From an uncultured Lachnospiraceae bacterium (GTDB lineage Bacteria > Bacillota > Clostridia > Lachnospirales > Lachnospiraceae), in the NCBI GenBank assembly GCA_902476265.1, contig CABSCP010000004.1:1-64000 (forward strand): a DNA stretch of 64,000 nt, written 5' to 3'. The notes below the pieces were generated by a model. That model saw only the letters and a program-made list of their open reading frames with translations, had not been told where the DNA came from and did not search any database. Within the stretch, counting starts at the first letter, position 1. Every line of letters starts with the position of its first letter. Shown in pieces: positions 54,326 to 62,819 of this stretch. The position numbers and the translations under genes are program-made.

Positions 54326-54775
54326 TCAGTTCTCCTGTCCTTTTCCGTCAGCCTTCATGGCTTTTTCATCCAGATATCCCTGCAGGATGAAAACCGCCGC
54401 AATCTTATCCACGTATTCCTTCCGGTTTTCCCTGCGGATACCGGCTTCCATCATCGCTCTGTCCGCTGCTACCGTAGTCAGGCGCTCATCCCGAAAAATG
54501 ACGGGAAGCCCTGTCCTACGCTCCAGCTTGTCCGCAAATTCCCTGGTCTTTAAACCCCGGTCTCCTTCTGTCGCATTCATGTTCTTGGGAAGCCCAACCA
54601 CAATTTCCGAAACTTCGTATTCCGTGATCAGCGCCTCAATCCTCTGAAGCGTCTGACGTAGCTTGTTCTCTTCTTTCCGTCTGATGATTTCGATTCCCTG
54701 GGCAGTGATAAAAAGCGGGTCGCTGATGGCAACGCCCACCGTCTTTGAACCGAAATCCAGTCCCATTATCCGCAT
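54326..54775 (-). CDS. ruvX: RuvX/YqgF Holliday-junction-resolvase-like nuclease
   Basis: A 149-residue RNase H-fold protein with N-terminal MGLDFGSKTVGVAISDP, the VGLPKNMN motif and DERLTTVAA. RuvX is needed in pre-16S rRNA 5' end maturation. It sits 4 nt before the DUF1292 gene and 10 nt after ireB. Confidence 0.93.
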   Translation of the reverse strand: MRIMGLDFGSKTVGVAISDPLFITAQGIEIIRRKEENKLRQTLQRIEALITEYEVSEIVVGLPKNMNATEGDRGLKTREFADKLERRTGLPVIFRDERLTTVAADRAMMEAGIRRENRKEYVDKIAAVFILQGYLDEKAMKADGKGQEN

Positions 54776-54785
54776 CTGGTATCTC

Positions 54786-55058
54786 CTACTCCCACTGATT
54801 GCTCCTGATGTATTCTTTGAGCATTTCTTCTACAAGTTCATCCCGTTCCACACGCATGATCAGTCCCCGCGCGCCTTTGTGGCTCGTAATGTAAGTGGGG
54901 TCTCCGGACATAATGTATCCGACAATCTGGCTGACCGGGTCGTACCCTTTTTCCGTAAGGGCTTCATAGACCGCCGATAAAATAATCTTGACGCCGTTTT
55001 CCGCTTCCGCATCCACCTTAAAATATTGTGTATTTCCCAAATCCTGCCTATCTGCCAT
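54786..55058 (-). CDS. ireB: IreB-family regulatory phosphoprotein
   Basis: A 90-residue UPF0297 protein. The TQYF segment with the Thr phosphorylated by PASTA kinases is present near residue 10. IreB affects cephalosporin tolerance in enterococci. It heads the block ireB-ruvX-DUF1292. Confidence 0.92.
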   Translation of the reverse strand: MADRQDLGNTQYFKVDAEAENGVKIILSAVYEALTEKGYDPVSQIVGYIMSGDPTYITSHKGARGLIMRVERDELVEEMLKEYIRSNQWE

Positions 55059-55154
55059 GCTCCCTGTCCTTTTCCGCCCCGGAATCTATTCCCTTCATCC
55101 TCAGGCAAAACTGTAACGAATCTATTCCTATCTTACTCTACTTTCCGGGAAAAT

Positions 55155-56552
55155 TCAACGTATTTCCTCCAGCGCCAGAATTTCTTCCGTTAAAAAGCTT
55201 TCCGCGCGGCCTCTCACCAGCTGGTTTTCCCTGGAAACATCCCCTTTTCCGGCGGGTAAAGCTGCCTTTACATAAGCTGCGGTATGGCCGATCCAATAAG
55301 GTTTTCCGCCGATTTCTTTCTTTTCTTCCAAAAGAACTTCCACTTCTTTTCCTATGTAGGACGCGCGGTATTGTCCGGAATGTTTGGCCTCCAGCGCCAA
55401 AAGCTGTGCGCTGCGGGCGGATTTTACCGCATCCGTATGCTGCCCGGGCAGCTGGTCCGCAACCGTCCCCTTCCTTCTGGAATATTTGAAGATATGCATT
55501 TCAAAGAAGTGCACCTTTTCCAGAAAAGCCTTGGTACAGGCAAATTCCTCATCTGTTTCTCCGGGAAATCCTGTGATCACATCTGTGGTGACAGCCGGAT
55601 TTTCAAAAGCCCTGCGCAAAAGCTCTACCTTTTCATAATATTCCCCGGTAGTATAATGCCTATTCATCCTTTTTAAGGTTTCATCGCAGCCGCTCTGTAA
55701 GGACAGATGGAAATGAGGGCACACCTTTTTTATGGAGGAAAGCCTTTCCACAAACTCTTCCGTGATGATCCGGGGTTCCAGAGATCCCAGCCGGATTCTC
55801 TCTATGCCGTCAATCTTTGCGATTTCTTCTATGAGTGAAATCAGATAGGCGCGCCGGAATGCCGTGCCGCGCAGATCTTTCCCGCCTTCCAGATAATCCC
55901 CGTCATTTTCCCCGATAAAATCCATACCGTAAGAGCTCAAATGGATGCCGGTGATCACCACTTCCCTGTAACCTTTCCGGGCAAGCCCGGCCACTTCTTC
56001 CAGCACATCCTCCGGCTTTCTGCTCCTGACCCTTCCTCTGGCATAAGGGATGATGCAGTAGGAACAAAACTGATTGCATCCGTCCTGTATTTTAATGTAA
56101 GCCCTGGTGTGCTCTGCGGTTTCTTCCATCCGCATTTCTTCATATTCCCGGGTTTGATTGATATCGATGATCTGACTTGAAAAATTCCTGTCTTTTCCGG
56201 TTTCCCGTTTTTGTAAAAACGCTTCCAGGATCGCGACAATGTCCTTTTTCCGGTTATTTCCCACCGCCAGGTCGATACATTCATCCTTTTCCACCTGCTC
56301 GGTCCCGGTCTGCACATAACAGCCCACCGCCACCACCACCGCATTCGGATTCTGGTGTTTTGCCCGGTGAAGCATCTGTCTGCTTTTCCGGTCGGCTATG
56401 TTGGTTACGGTACACGTATTCACGATATAAATATCCGCATTTGATTCAAAAGGTACAATTTTATAACCGCTTTCTTGTAACTTTTGTTGCATAACCTCTA
56501 TTTCATATGCATTGACTTTACAGCCCAGATTATGTAATGCTACACTTTTCAT
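55155..56552 (-). CDS. mtaB: tRNA t6A37 methylthiotransferase MtaB
   Basis: A 465-residue radical SAM methylthiotransferase. The N-terminal UPF0004 domain has Cys in GCKVNAYE, TCTVTN and GCYVQTG, the SAM cluster motif is CNQFCSYCIIPYARG, and a TRAM domain lies at the C-terminus. It converts t6A to ms2t6A at position 37. I start at MKSVALHN, preceded by GCGGAG; upstream starts are less well supported. It is divergent from the HPr-like gene. Confidence 0.93.
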   Translation of the reverse strand: MKSVALHNLGCKVNAYEIEVMQQKLQESGYKIVPFESNADIYIVNTCTVTNIADRKSRQMLHRAKHQNPNAVVVAVGCYVQTGTEQVEKDECIDLAVGNNRKKDIVAILEAFLQKRETGKDRNFSSQIIDINQTREYEEMRMEETAEHTRAYIKIQDGCNQFCSYCIIPYARGRVRSRKPEDVLEEVAGLARKGYREVVITGIHLSSYGMDFIGENDGDYLEGGKDLRGTAFRRAYLISLIEEIAKIDGIERIRLGSLEPRIITEEFVERLSSIKKVCPHFHLSLQSGCDETLKRMNRHYTTGEYYEKVELLRRAFENPAVTTDVITGFPGETDEEFACTKAFLEKVHFFEMHIFKYSRRKGTVADQLPGQHTDAVKSARSAQLLALEAKHSGQYRASYIGKEVEVLLEEKKEIGGKPYWIGHTAAYVKAALPAGKGDVSRENQLVRGRAESFLTEEILALEEIR

Positions 56553-56585
56553 ATTATTCTCCGCCATTTTTGTCACGTTTGGTAA

Positions 56586-56645
56586 TTGACTTTTATTACC
56601 ATAGTTTGTTAATATAGGGACAGAAGGTATGAAACTAAAGGAGGT
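56586..56645 (+). promoter_or_regulatory. promoter and ribosome site of the HPr-like gene
   Basis: TTGACT (56586-56591), a 17-bp spacer and TTAATA (56609-56614) on the plus strand, then AAAGGAGG ending at 56645, 9 nt before the ATG. Confidence 0.7.
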
Positions 56646-56654
56646 AAATTAAAA

Positions 56655-56885
56655 ATGAAAACAGTTCAGATTTCTTTAAACTCTATCGATAAGGTAAAAT
56701 CCTTCGTTAACGATATTACCAAATTCGATTATGACTTCGATTTAGTATCCGGCAGATACGTAATCGATGCAAAATCCATCATGGGAATCTTCAGCCTTGA
56801 TCTGTCCAAGCCGATCGACCTGAACATCCATGCGGAAGACAATGTAGACGCTGTTCTTGAAATCTTAAAGCCCTACATGATCTAA
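56655..56885 (+). CDS. HPr-family protein lacking the catalytic His (Crh-like)
   Basis: A 76-residue HPr fold protein on the plus strand. The regulatory Ser region is present (AKSIMGIFSLDLS, Ser41 corresponds to HPr Ser46), but the N-terminal GLHARPA segment is replaced by IDKVKSFVND, so no PTS phosphotransfer is possible at that site. Crh of Bacillus has a similar loss and serves only catabolite control through CcpA. It has its own promoter and terminator as a single-gene unit. A role in carbon regulation is inferred. Confidence 0.85.
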   Translation: MKTVQISLNSIDKVKSFVNDITKFDYDFDLVSGRYVIDAKSIMGIFSLDLSKPIDLNIHAEDNVDAVLEILKPYMI

Positions 56886-56899
56886 ACAAATGAATAAAA

Positions 56900-56937
56900 A
56901 GGGATTGTGCGTCCAGAGGCGCACAGTCCTTTTTTTA
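56900..56937 (+). terminator. intrinsic terminator of the HPr-like gene
   Basis: A stem of about 11 bp with one bulge (AGGGATTGTGCG with GCGCACAGTCCT), followed by TTTTTTT on the plus strand. Confidence 0.88.
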
Positions 56938-56979
56938 TACGCCGGAGAATCCGTGTCCTCCGGCGCAGTTCCCCTTTTC

Positions 56980-58161
56980 TCACACTTCCACTACGATCAG
57001 TTCTTCCGTCTCCAGCGCCCGCGCCATCATTTCATCGATACAGTCCGCCAGGTTTTCCTCATGCTTCTTAATCACATTCAGATTCGGCTTTGTAACGGGA
57101 TGTTTTGCCACAAAAATGGTGCAGCAGTCCTCAAAGGGCAGTATGGAAGTCTCATAAGTGCCGATCTTTTCCGAAATCTCCACGATTTCCTGCTTGTCCA
57201 GCCCGATGCAGGGGCGGAAAACAGGCAGGGTGCATACTTCATTCGTGACTGCAAGGGAATGCATGGTCTGGCTGGCAACCTGTCCGATACTTTCCCCGGT
57301 CACCAGGCCCAGGCACTCCGTCTTTTTGGCGATCTCCTCCGCAATTTTCATCATATATCTGCGCATGATGATGGTCAGCTCATCGTGAGGGCATTTTTCG
57401 TAAATGGCCAGCTGGATTTCGGTAAAATTAATGACATGCAGGTAAATGGGTCCGCTGTAACGCGCCACAAGACGGGCCAGGTCCACCACCTTCTGCTTCG
57501 CCCGCTCGCTGGTATACGGGGGCGCATGGAAATATACCGCGTCAATTTTAACGCCCCGCTTTGCCACCATATAGCCCGCCACCGGGGAGTCGATCCCGCC
57601 CGAAAGCAGAAGCATGGCCTTGCCGTTGGTGCCCACGGGCATACCGCCGGGGCCGGGGATCTCGATGGAATAAATATAAATTTTTTCCCGCACTTCAATA
57701 TAAAGCATCACATCCGGCTTGTGCACATCCACCCGGATATCCGGGAATGCCTCCAGAATTCTCTCCCCCACCAGGGCATTGATTTCCATGGACTCCACCG
57801 GGTAGTTTTTCCGGGCTCTTCTGGCGCTCACCTTAAAGGTGAAATGCTTGTCCGGATACTGAGCATCCATGTAGGAAATCACAGTTTCGCAAAGTTTCTC
57901 AAACCCTTCATCCTCTGTCTGTATCATAGGGCAGATGGCGGATATTCCGCAGACGGTTTTTAAATTTTCGACGGTTTCTTCGTAGTCATAATCGGACAGC
58001 ACATCAATATAGATCCTGCCCCTTGTGCGGCGCACTGCAAATTCCCCTTCGCACCGTTTTAACGCGTATTTGATCTGTTTTGCCAGCGCCTCTTCAAACA
58101 GATCCCTGTTTTTTCCCTTGACACCGATCTCCGCATATTTGATTAAAAAAGCTTTAAACAT
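56980..58161 (-). CDS. thiI: tRNA 4-thiouridine synthase ThiI (no rhodanese domain)
   Basis: A 393-residue ThiI: N-terminal ferredoxin-like and THUMP domains (about 60-165) and a PP-loop domain with LLSGGIDSPVAGYM near 180. The C-terminal rhodanese domain of enterobacterial ThiI is missing, typical of clostridial forms. Sulfur would come from the cysteine desulfurase encoded 79 nt upstream. I start at MFKAFLIKYAEI behind AAAAAGGAG. Confidence 0.93.
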   Translation of the reverse strand: MFKAFLIKYAEIGVKGKNRDLFEEALAKQIKYALKRCEGEFAVRRTRGRIYIDVLSDYDYEETVENLKTVCGISAICPMIQTEDEGFEKLCETVISYMDAQYPDKHFTFKVSARRARKNYPVESMEINALVGERILEAFPDIRVDVHKPDVMLYIEVREKIYIYSIEIPGPGGMPVGTNGKAMLLLSGGIDSPVAGYMVAKRGVKIDAVYFHAPPYTSERAKQKVVDLARLVARYSGPIYLHVINFTEIQLAIYEKCPHDELTIIMRRYMMKIAEEIAKKTECLGLVTGESIGQVASQTMHSLAVTNEVCTLPVFRPCIGLDKQEIVEISEKIGTYETSILPFEDCCTIFVAKHPVTKPNLNVIKKHEENLADCIDEMMARALETEELIVVEV

Positions 58162-58240
58162 CTGTTTCTCCTTTTTGGAAAAGTGGCAGGCGGAGGGATG
58201 AAACCCGTTTTGCCGGATTTTTGGCCGCCGCCTGACCGCC

Positions 58241-59401
58241 CTATCTTCTTGTGAATCTGCGCAAAACAGGCACGATTTCATACAGTGCCCTGAGCGTGTA
58301 ATCAATTTCTTCTTCCGTAGTGAAAACAGAAAAACTGAACCGGATCGTAGAGGACATCATTTCCTTGGAAAGGCCGATTGCCCGCAGCGTTGCCGATCCC
58401 GAAGTTTCCGGATGGTTGGAAGCGCAGGCGCTGCCGGCAGACACATAAATCCCCTTTTCCTCCAGGGCATGCAGCAGCACTTCACTGCGCACTCCCGCAA
58501 AGGAAGCGCTGACCACATGAGGCGCGCATTCCCTGCCGCCAAGGCCGTTGACCTGCACGCCCTCCAGCTTCTGCAGCCCTTCTGTAAACCGCTGTCTGAG
58601 TCCGTACATCCGCTCGTTATCCACATCCAGATTCCGGTAAATCTCCTCCACCGCTTTGGCCATTCCCGCGATGCCGGGAACATTTTCCGTGCCGGACCGA
58701 AGGCCCCGCTGCTGGCCGCCGCCAAAGATGACCGGCCTGATTTTCACCTTGTCTCCCACGTATAAAAATCCCACCCCTTTGGGGCCGTGAATTTTATGGG
58801 CGGACACGGACAGCATATCGATATGCATCCGTTTGGGATAAATTCTGAATTTTCCGTATCCCTGCACTGCATCCACATGGAACAGCGTGTTGGGATTCAC
58901 CCGCTTGATCAGCTCTCCCGCTTCCGCGATGGGCTGCAGCGCCCCGATCTCGTTATTGGTGTGCATCACGGATACCAGAATCGTGTCAGGCCTGACAGCC
59001 TGTTCCAGATCCGTAAGTCTGATCCGCCCGTTTTCGTCCACCGGCAGATAAGTCACCTCAAACCCCTGCTGCTCCAGATACTGCATGGTCTGCAAAATGG
59101 CAGGGTGTTCAATGGCAGTGGTGATCAGATGACGCCCTCTGCGGCAGTTTGCATAGGCCGTCCCCCGCAGAGCCAGGTTATCCGATTCCGTCCCTCCGGA
59201 AGTGAAAAAAATCTCCTTCGGGCTCACTTTCAAATTTTTGGAAATCACATCCTTGGCATAACGGAGATATTCCTCTGCCTGCATCCCCTTTATATGCATG
59301 CTGGACGGGTTTCCATAGTCTTCACACATGATCTTGGCCATCAGCCGGGCCACGCTTTCAAAACATCTGGTGGTAGCCGAATTGTCCAGATAACATTCCA
59401 T
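58241..59401 (-). CDS. cysteine desulfurase (NifS/IscS-like)
   Basis: A 386-residue PLP enzyme. PLP Lys in SAHKIHGPKG and catalytic Cys in GSACASNHPETS (about residue 323) are present. It turns cysteine into alanine and a persulfide. The immediate downstream neighbour is thiI, so it probably serves 4-thiouridine synthesis. Start at the ATG after AGGTGAAAGGT; a GTG just upstream is an alternative. Confidence 0.92.
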   Translation of the reverse strand: MECYLDNSATTRCFESVARLMAKIMCEDYGNPSSMHIKGMQAEEYLRYAKDVISKNLKVSPKEIFFTSGGTESDNLALRGTAYANCRRGRHLITTAIEHPAILQTMQYLEQQGFEVTYLPVDENGRIRLTDLEQAVRPDTILVSVMHTNNEIGALQPIAEAGELIKRVNPNTLFHVDAVQGYGKFRIYPKRMHIDMLSVSAHKIHGPKGVGFLYVGDKVKIRPVIFGGGQQRGLRSGTENVPGIAGMAKAVEEIYRNLDVDNERMYGLRQRFTEGLQKLEGVQVNGLGGRECAPHVVSASFAGVRSEVLLHALEEKGIYVSAGSACASNHPETSGSATLRAIGLSKEMMSSTIRFSFSVFTTEEEIDYTLRALYEIVPVLRRFTRR

Positions 59402-59483
59402 ACCTTTCACCTGCTTCTTCTAATTCGTAACGAACATTTCATACGCGCTGATAAAACCGTATCGTACAAAAAATTCTCCTGCT

Positions 59484-60236
59484 TTATGATATGCCGTCAT
59501 TCTCCAATTGGTACATCAGCCATGCCATTACCGTAAGTCCCGCTGTTTCCGTCCTCAGAATCCGCTTTCCCAGTGTCACGGGCAAAAATCCCGCTTTTTT
59601 TGCAAGCTCCACTTCCGCTTCCTCGAATCCGCCCTCAGGTCCGATGAAAACGGCCACTTCCTGTCCGGGCTTCACGCTTTCGATCAGCTCTCTGGTCCGT
59701 GCCATCCCTTCCGACAGCTCGTAGGGGATCAGCTTCACATCCATCTCTTTTGCCCGGGCAAGGGCATTTTGAAAGGAGCAGACCTCTTCCACCTGAGGTA
59801 CGATCCTGCGTTTGCTCTGCTTGGCCGCCGCCTCCGCAATGGCCTGCCACCGTGCGGTCCTGGCCCTGGCTTTCTTTTCGTCCAGCTTCACCACGGTCCG
59901 TTTTGTATCTACCGGCACGATCCGGTAGACGCCCAGCTCCACCATCTTCTGTACGATAAATTCCATTTTATCGGCCTTGGGAAGTCCCTGGAACAGGGTC
60001 ACTCTGGCGGACAGCTCCAGTCCGTCTTCCTTAATAAAACGCAGCGTGCAGATCACCTCATCCTCCAGGATCTCTTCGATCCCGCAGCGGTATTCTTTTC
60101 CGTCCACGCCGTTGGAAACCGCAATTTCTTCTCCCGGTTTCATACGGAGCACATTTTTAATATGGTTTACATCGCTTCCTGTTATGACAATCCGCTTTCC
60201 CTGTATCCGGGATGCATCCACAAAAAACTGATACAT
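59484..60236 (-). CDS. rsmE: 16S rRNA m3U1498 methyltransferase RsmE
   Basis: A 250-residue RsmE with an N-terminal PUA-like part and a SPOUT methyltransferase domain (about 75-245) containing VFIGPEGGFEEAE and LGKRILRTETA. It methylates N3 of 16S U1498. Start at MYQFFVDAS after GAGGAG, 8 nt downstream of the prmA stop; both modify the translation machinery. Confidence 0.94.
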   Translation of the reverse strand: MYQFFVDASRIQGKRIVITGSDVNHIKNVLRMKPGEEIAVSNGVDGKEYRCGIEEILEDEVICTLRFIKEDGLELSARVTLFQGLPKADKMEFIVQKMVELGVYRIVPVDTKRTVVKLDEKKARARTARWQAIAEAAAKQSKRRIVPQVEEVCSFQNALARAKEMDVKLIPYELSEGMARTRELIESVKPGQEVAVFIGPEGGFEEAEVELAKKAGFLPVTLGKRILRTETAGLTVMAWLMYQLENDGIS

Positions 60237-60244
60237 GACACTCC

Positions 60245-61231
60245 TCAATTCTTTCTGGCAGTGACGCTGACCCATTCTCCCTGGTATGTGACTTCAAGCA
60301 CTTCCAGGCCCGCCGCCTTCACCGCTTCCACAACCGTGCTTTCCTTATCATCAATGATGCCTGATGTGATATAAATGCCGCCTTTTTTGAGCTGATGGAC
60401 GATCACCGGAGTCAGGGGCACCAAAACGTCCGCCAGGATATTTGCGGCAACTATGTCATACTTTTCATAGCCGACCCTGTCCTGTACCTCTTTGTCCGTG
60501 ATGATGTTTCCGATCATCATTTCAAACTGCCCGGGCGCAATGCCGTTATTTTTCATATTATCCGCCACCGCATCCACCGCGCAGGGATCCAGATCCGTCC
60601 CCACTGCATGTTTGGCGCCAAACATCAGGGAGAGAATGGCCAGAATACCGCTGCCTGTGCCCACGTCCAAAAGCTCTGTCTCGGGTGTGATAAATTTCTT
60701 TAACTGCCGAATGCACAACTGGGTGGTTTCATGCATCCCGGTCCCGAAGGCAGTGCCCGGATCGATGTGAAGGATCATTTTACCGGAATCTTCCGGTTTT
60801 ACCTCTTCCCAGGAGGGGATCACCAGCAGGTCATCGATATAAAACTGGTGAAAATACTGCTTCCAGTTGTTGATCCAGTCAATGTCCTCTGTTTCATCCA
60901 CTTCCACGCTGCCCTCGCCGATCTCGCAGAACAGGCGCAGATCTTCCAGCTCTTCCTTCACCTTCTCCAGAATATCGGCTTCCGTAGCGGCTTTCCCGTT
61001 CAGTTCCAGGCCGCCGTCCTCTTTTTCCTCCACAAAGAAGCTCAGATAAGCGATGCCGTCATCTTCCGGCCCATCGGGCAGAATGTCCACAAACATCTGC
61101 TCCTTTTCCAGCGCGGTGAGCGGGATTTTATCCTCAATCTGCGCGCCCTCCAGTCCGATATCATATAATGTGCTGATGATGATATCTTCAGCTTCTGTCA
61201 CTGTCTTTATCCTGAATTTCTTCCACTTCAT
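60245..61231 (-). CDS. prmA: ribosomal protein L11 methyltransferase PrmA
   Basis: A 328-residue PrmA with an N-terminal L11-binding part (about 1-120) and a class I SAM domain with DVGTGSGILAIL and DPCAVDAV. NILADVLVPL is the conserved catalytic segment. I start at MKWKKFRIKT behind AAAGGAG. It is downstream of a terminator that ends dnaJ. Confidence 0.93.
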   Translation of the reverse strand: MKWKKFRIKTVTEAEDIIISTLYDIGLEGAQIEDKIPLTALEKEQMFVDILPDGPEDDGIAYLSFFVEEKEDGGLELNGKAATEADILEKVKEELEDLRLFCEIGEGSVEVDETEDIDWINNWKQYFHQFYIDDLLVIPSWEEVKPEDSGKMILHIDPGTAFGTGMHETTQLCIRQLKKFITPETELLDVGTGSGILAILSLMFGAKHAVGTDLDPCAVDAVADNMKNNGIAPGQFEMMIGNIITDKEVQDRVGYEKYDIVAANILADVLVPLTPVIVHQLKKGGIYITSGIIDDKESTVVEAVKAAGLEVLEVTYQGEWVSVTARKN

Positions 61232-61320
61232 GGCCGCTCCTTTAAACGCATTCCGGGCCGTACCCGCTTTTGCGCACACTTCTCCATTTTTTAATCTACT
61301 AAAAACAAAGTGTAACACAA

Positions 61321-61346
61321 AAAAAGCCCTCTAGCAAGGGCTTTTT
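61321..61346 (-). terminator. bidirectional intrinsic terminator after dnaJ
   Basis: AAAAAGCCCT pairs with AGGGCTTTTT around a 6-nt loop, with a further T-run on the minus strand. Confidence 0.88.
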
Positions 61347-61358
61347 GTATGCCTTCCG

Positions 61359-61539
61359 GGCTCAGGAGGGCTTCTGCTGCGGCTGCCGGCCCCGGTATGG
61401 AGAATGCCTTTTATGTTCCGATTATTTCCGGCAAAAAGCCGCCTGGCCGCGGCCGTATTTCTAAACCGGAAATGATAAGTCACACAAAAAGCACTTCTCC
61501 ATACCGGGACCGGCAGCCGCAGCAGAAGCCCCCTGAGCC
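61359..61539. repeat. 181-bp inverted-repeat element between dnaJ and prmA
   Basis: The left arm (61359-61404) and right arm (61495-61539) are inverted repeats of about 45 bp, differing by one inserted base and one substitution. A 90-bp centre holds nested shorter arms (near 61420-61430 and 61466-61476) and a GC-rich hairpin. No open frame is convincing. It could be a MITE-like insertion or a stable RNA hairpin in the dnaJ 3' UTR. Confidence 0.75.
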
Positions 61540-61567
61540 AGCCAAATTGTATCTGGCGGTTTTCGTC

Positions 61568-62737
61568 TTATTTAAAAAATCCTCTTTTTTTCTTTTCCTT
61601 GGGCGCTGCATCCCCTGCGTTAAGCCGGTCTGCCGCATGAAGGCTGTCACCTGCCACTTCGTCAAACTTGCGCAGAAGTTCTTTCGCCTCCGAAGAAAGG
61701 TGTTCCGGCGTCTGTACCACAAGGGTCACATAATGGTCACCGCGCATGTCTTTATTGCGCAGAGACGGAACGCCCTTGCCTTTTAGGCGCACTCTGGTGT
61801 CGGTCTGTGTACCCGGTTTTACATCATAAATCACTTTGCCGTCCACCGTATCGATCACAACCTCGCCGCCCAGTGCCGCAACCGCAAAAGAAATCGGCAC
61901 CGTGGAATAAATATTGACATCCTGGCGCTGGAAGATGGGGTGTCTGCCCACAATCACTTCTACCAGCACATCGCCTCTGGGGCCGCCGTTTACACCCGGT
62001 TCGCCCTGCCCGGCCAGCCGTTTGCACTGTCCGTTGTCGATGCCGGCAGGAATCGTTACCGCAAACCGTTTCTTCATGGGAACATAACCGCTTCCATGAC
62101 AGTCCTGACACTTTTCCTTGATAATTTTACCGCTGCCGCCGCAGTCCGGACAGGTCTGGACATTGCGGACGGTGCCGAAGAAGGACTGCTGGGTGAATAC
62201 CACCTGGCCCTTGCCTCCGCACTTGGGGCAGGTCTCCGGGCTGGTTCCCGGTTTTGCGCCCGTCCCGTGGCAGGTCTTACACTCTTCCTTCACCGTCAGC
62301 TCGATCTCTTTTTCCGTACCGAACACGGCTTCTTCAAATGTGATCCTCACACTGGTGCGCAGATTTGCGCCCTTCATAGGGCCGCTTCTCGCGCCGCTGC
62401 TCCTTCTTCCGCCGAAAAGATCGCCGAAGATGTCGCCGAAAATATCGCCAAAATCCGCGCTGTTAAAATCAAAGCCGCCAAAGCCGCCCGCTCCACCTGC
62501 GCCGCCTTCAAAGGCCGCATGTCCGAACTGGTCATACTGACGCCTTTTTTCGGGATCACTCAGGACCGCATAGGCTTCGGAAGCTTCCTTAAATTTCTTC
62601 TCCGCTTCCTTGTCACCGGGATTCATATCCGGATGATACTTTTTGGCCAAAGCCCTGTATGCTTTTTTAAGAGCAGCGTCATCGGCATTTTTATCCACGC
62701 CAAGGACTTCGTAATAATCTCTTTTCTGTTCTGCCAT
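61568..62737 (-). CDS. dnaJ: chaperone DnaJ
   Basis: A 389-residue type I DnaJ. J-domain with HPD near residue 35, a Gly/Phe region (about 75-115), four CxxCxGxG zinc motifs (about 155-225) and C-terminal substrate domains. It activates DnaK ATPase and delivers unfolded proteins. It is downstream of dnaK by 82 nt, with a hairpin in the gap. Confidence 0.96.
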   Translation of the reverse strand: MAEQKRDYYEVLGVDKNADDAALKKAYRALAKKYHPDMNPGDKEAEKKFKEASEAYAVLSDPEKRRQYDQFGHAAFEGGAGGAGGFGGFDFNSADFGDIFGDIFGDLFGGRRSSGARSGPMKGANLRTSVRITFEEAVFGTEKEIELTVKEECKTCHGTGAKPGTSPETCPKCGGKGQVVFTQQSFFGTVRNVQTCPDCGGSGKIIKEKCQDCHGSGYVPMKKRFAVTIPAGIDNGQCKRLAGQGEPGVNGGPRGDVLVEVIVGRHPIFQRQDVNIYSTVPISFAVAALGGEVVIDTVDGKVIYDVKPGTQTDTRVRLKGKGVPSLRNKDMRGDHYVTLVVQTPEHLSSEAKELLRKFDEVAGDSLHAADRLNAGDAAPKEKKKRGFFK

Positions 62738-62775
62738 AATCCTACTCCTTTAAGCTGATCTCCACACGCTAGGCT

Positions 62776-62797
62776 GGGGGCCAATTTCTTGGCCCCC
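62776..62797. other. hairpin between dnaK and dnaJ
   Basis: GGGGGCCAA and TTGGCCCCC form a perfect 9-bp stem with a 4-nt loop but no U-run. It may stabilise the dnaK mRNA 3' end or reduce read-through into dnaJ. Confidence 0.65.
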
Positions 62798-62819
62798 GCG
62801 TAAAAAGCCCTGTTCTATT

